In this document: positions 62,367 to 64,000 of the stretch, one piece after another
Numbering within the stretch: position 1 is the first letter of the stretch
How the letters are laid out: the number at the start of each line of letters is the position of its first letter
Source: CALGFI01 sp963786805
Lineage (GTDB): Bacteria; Actinomycetota; UBA4738; HRBIN12
Assembly: GCA_963786805.1 (NCBI GenBank)
Contig: CAWBAK010000006.1
Location: forward strand, 1-64,000
Direction: 5' to 3'
DNA: 64,000 nucleotides
Notes under the pieces: generated by a model
What the model saw: only the letters and a program-made list of their open reading frames with translations
Database searches by the model: none
Told to the model about the DNA's origin: nothing
Position numbers and translations under genes: made by a program

Positions 62367-62572
62367 TCGAGCAGGCGGTCCAGCGCATAGGCGAACGGGG
62401 TCGCGAGGATCATCGCGAGGGCGACCGCGATCGCCACCCACCGCCACCACGAGGGCCGGGCACGAGGCGTTGGCTCGTCGTCATCTCCCCAGTCACCCGG
62501 ATCAGCGTCGTCCGGCGGCGCGATGAACTCACCCGGATCGACCAGCGGCACGCGCTCGAGATGGTGAGGCAC
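62363..62572 (-). CDS. Small single-pass membrane protein (69 aa)
   Basis: Not recognised. GTG at 62572 with GAGGGG immediately before it; a GTG at 62551 is an alternative. An acidic N-terminal half (PPDDADPGDWGDDDE) precedes one TM helix (WVAIAVALAMILATPFAYAL, about 46-65), giving a tail-anchored look with a short LDRLLD end. Converges with and overlaps by 4 bp the PuuD-GrpB gene. Confidence 0.5.
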   Translation of the reverse strand: MPHHLERVPLVDPGEFIAPPDDADPGDWGDDDEPTPRARPSWWRWVAIAVALAMILATPFAYALDRLLD

Positions 62573-62674
62573 CCCTCAACGATAGCGCTCCGCCCCGTCG
62601 CGTCCCCGGCCGTCCGCGGCTACGCTTCGCGCGAACCGGCGCGAACGGCGCGACGTGAAAGGAGCTGGAACGCG

Positions 62675-63493
62675 ATGGCGTGGACGACGCCGCTGCTGTA
62701 CGAGCGTCTGACCTGGCCGGAGGTGCGGCGCGCCGTCGAGGAGGACCGCGTCTGCCTGATCCCCGCGGGAACCCTGGAAGATCACGGCCCGCACCTTCCC
62801 ATCGACTGCGACAACCGCATCGCCTCGGAGATCTGCCGTCGCGCCGCCGAAGCGATCCCGAACGAGGTCGTGCTGCTGCCGACCGTCACCCACGGCTACA
62901 CGCCGCACCACATGGACTTCCCCGGACCGATCACGATCGGCTGGGAGACCTTCACGAAGTACTGCGTGGACATCGGGAGCTCGCTCGCGCGCCACGGCTT
63001 CAAGCGCATCCTGTTCCTGAACGGGCACGGCTCGAACATCCCGCTCGTCAACATGGCGGCGCGGCTGATCGGACTCGAGCATCCCGACGTCCTTGCCGCC
63101 GCAGCCTTCTACCTGACCAGCGCCGAGGGCCAGCGCGTCATCGCCGAGGTCCGAGACTCCGAGATCGGGGGCATGGGCCACGCCTGCGAGCTGGAGACCT
63201 CGATCTACCTCGCGATCGACCCCGATGCCGTGTTCATGGAGAAGGCCGTGGACGAGAACTCGTTCCCCGAAGGACCCCACGCCTGGATGGATTGGTCGGA
63301 CGGACCGCTCCAGATCATGCCGTGGTGGAACGCGATCTCCCACACGGGGGTGCACGGCGATGCAACGAAGGCGACGGCGGGCAAGGGCGCCGTCCTGCTC
63401 GACGCGGCCGTGAAGGAATGCGTCGAATTCGTCCGAGAGTTGCGGGAGAAACCGCTCCCCGTCCGCTGGGAACCCAGCGAGACACCGCCGTGA
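62675..63493 (+). CDS. Creatininase-family metal-dependent amidohydrolase
   Basis: 272 residues, ATG at 62675 with AAAGGAGCTGG upstream. Signature metal ligands: GTLEDHGPHLPIDCDN (Glu35, His37, Asp44/46 region) and LNGHGSNIPLVNMAARL (about 105-121), plus GGMGHACELETSIYLAI with further Glu/His ligands. The family opens cyclic or secondary amides (creatinine, 3-dehydro-scyllo-inosose, formamidopyrimidines). Located after the amine cluster and before a peptide/nickel-type substrate-binding protein; it may process an imported amide. TACGCT at 62621 could be its -10 element. Confidence 0.9.
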   Translation: MAWTTPLLYERLTWPEVRRAVEEDRVCLIPAGTLEDHGPHLPIDCDNRIASEICRRAAEAIPNEVVLLPTVTHGYTPHHMDFPGPITIGWETFTKYCVDIGSSLARHGFKRILFLNGHGSNIPLVNMAARLIGLEHPDVLAAAAFYLTSAEGQRVIAEVRDSEIGGMGHACELETSIYLAIDPDAVFMEKAVDENSFPEGPHAWMDWSDGPLQIMPWWNAISHTGVHGDATKATAGKGAVLLDAAVKECVEFVRELREKPLPVRWEPSETPP

Positions 63494-63577
63494 GGCTGCC
63501 TTTCGCTTCGCGGGAAGCCCGTGCTAGCGTTCGGCTTGGCTGAACGGCTGGTCAAAGACCGGTTCGAAGGGGGCACG

Positions 63578-64000
63578 ATGCGGCGCTTGCTGAAGCTCGG
63601 GGCAGCTCTGACGACACTGGCGATCGGGGCCTTGATCGCCTCCTCGGTCGGCGCGGGGGCGCAGGAATCCCCCGCTCCGGCAGACGAGAAGGTCACGTTC
63701 ACGGTCGGGATGGTGAACGACGCCATCACGTTCAATCCGATGTTCATGATCGAAACGCCCGAATACTCGACGGCCGATCTCGTGTACGAGACGTTCCTGA
63801 GCTGGGACGAGGAATTCAACACGGCACCGGGCCTGGCCACCGACTGGGAGCAGAGCGAGGACGGGCTGACGTGGACGTTCCAGGTTCGCGACGACGTGAC
63901 CTGGCAAGACGGCGAGCCCCTCACGGCGAGCGACATCGCGGCCACCTTCAACTGGATCATCGACGAAGGGGTCGGCAACTACATCGACTACCTCCCCTTC
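63578..64000 (+). CDS. ABC transporter substrate-binding protein, family 5 (3' end off the window)
   Basis: 141 residues seen from an ATG at 63578. Signal peptide about 1-28 (MRRLLKLGAALTTLAIGALI, ending near GAGAQ). The mature part begins as SBP family 5 (oligopeptide/dipeptide/nickel): FTVGMVNDAITFNPMFM, YETFLSWDEEFNTAPGLATD, WEQSEDGLTWTFQVRDDVTW and DGEPLTASDIAATFNWI. The typical lipobox Cys is not evident near the cleavage site. Permease and ATPase genes would be expected past the right edge. Confidence 0.92.
   Translation, partial: MRRLLKLGAALTTLAIGALIASSVGAGAQESPAPADEKVTFTVGMVNDAITFNPMFMIETPEYSTADLVYETFLSWDEEFNTAPGLATDWEQSEDGLTWTFQVRDDVTWQDGEPLTASDIAATFNWIIDEGVGNYIDYLPF

Noticed and set aside
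1..64000. Mobile elements, prophage, tRNA or rRNA genes
   Set aside because: No transposase or integrase motif, terminal inverted repeat pair, tRNA T-loop pattern or rRNA segment was noticed by eye.

Overview
The window is high-GC DNA with dense genes, many GTG/TTG starts, 4-bp ATGA/GTGA gene overlaps and actinobacterial-type families (WS/DGAT acyltransferase, DinB hydrolases, YtrA-type GntR, ECF sigma factor with DGPF/YCII partners, glutaryl-CoA dehydrogenase). It most resembles an uncultured, free-living, aerobic heterotroph of the Actinomycetota; this is inferred from gene content only. I saw no tRNA, rRNA, CRISPR array, transposase or phage gene. About a dozen conserved genes carry single-base reading-frame breaks (positions are given per gene). 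The conserved protein resumes in another frame each time, so I treat these as probable sequence errors, not pseudogenes.

Layout. 1-7.0 kb: an RpoD-family sigma factor running off the left edge, a MoaD/ThiS-beta-propeller fusion, an alpha/beta hydrolase, a WS/DGAT acyltransferase and a membrane-anchored beta-helix protein. 7.0-10.2 kb: EamA exporter, AlaX-type tRNA editing protein, sensor histidine kinase. 10.2-20.6 kb (minus strand): a long probable operon of three tandem alkaline-phosphatase-superfamily lipoproteins, a 1127-residue GT-C-like/MFS fusion, DinB, a hydrolase and DUF1684. A divergent fourth phosphatase homologue (20.6-22.0 kb) has lost its catalytic motifs. 22-27.3 kb: YraQ-type permease with its TIGR03943 partner, ZIP transporter, YtrA-type GntR, LLM flavin enzyme, MutY, CBS protein. 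27.3-41.1 kb: glutaryl-CoA dehydrogenase, MBOAT plus SGNH O-acylation pair, two DGPF proteins with an ECF sigma factor, GNAT, TrpB2, an unusual Rieske-like protein coupled to G6PD, CDP-alcohol phosphatidyltransferase, GreA-like factor, alpha-toroid protein and aldehyde dehydrogenase.

41.2-46.4 kb: an SDR facing a minus-strand operon of GntR-UTRA regulator, DhnA/LsrF-type class I aldolase, zinc dehydrogenase and FGGY kinase. This looks like catabolism of an unidentified carbohydrate. A 13-bp palindrome sits in the regulator's promoter.

46.6-62.4 kb is the most striking part: an amine-utilisation supercluster with two APC-type permeases, four divergent glutamine-synthetase-fold ligases, three class I glutamine-amidotransferase-fold hydrolases (one fused to a GrpB domain), two class III aminotransferases and an amidohydrolase paired with a GS (FluG-like, split). 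The set matches a gamma-glutamylation route (ligate glutamate to an amine, transaminate, release glutamate), as known for Puu/Pau polyamine and GlnA4 ethanolamine pathways. The second permease is preceded by a compact predicted three-way-junction RNA, followed by mutually exclusive stems, one of which contains its Shine-Dalgarno sequence. This is a candidate undescribed riboswitch-like element. The window ends with a creatininase-family protein and the start of a family 5 substrate-binding protein.
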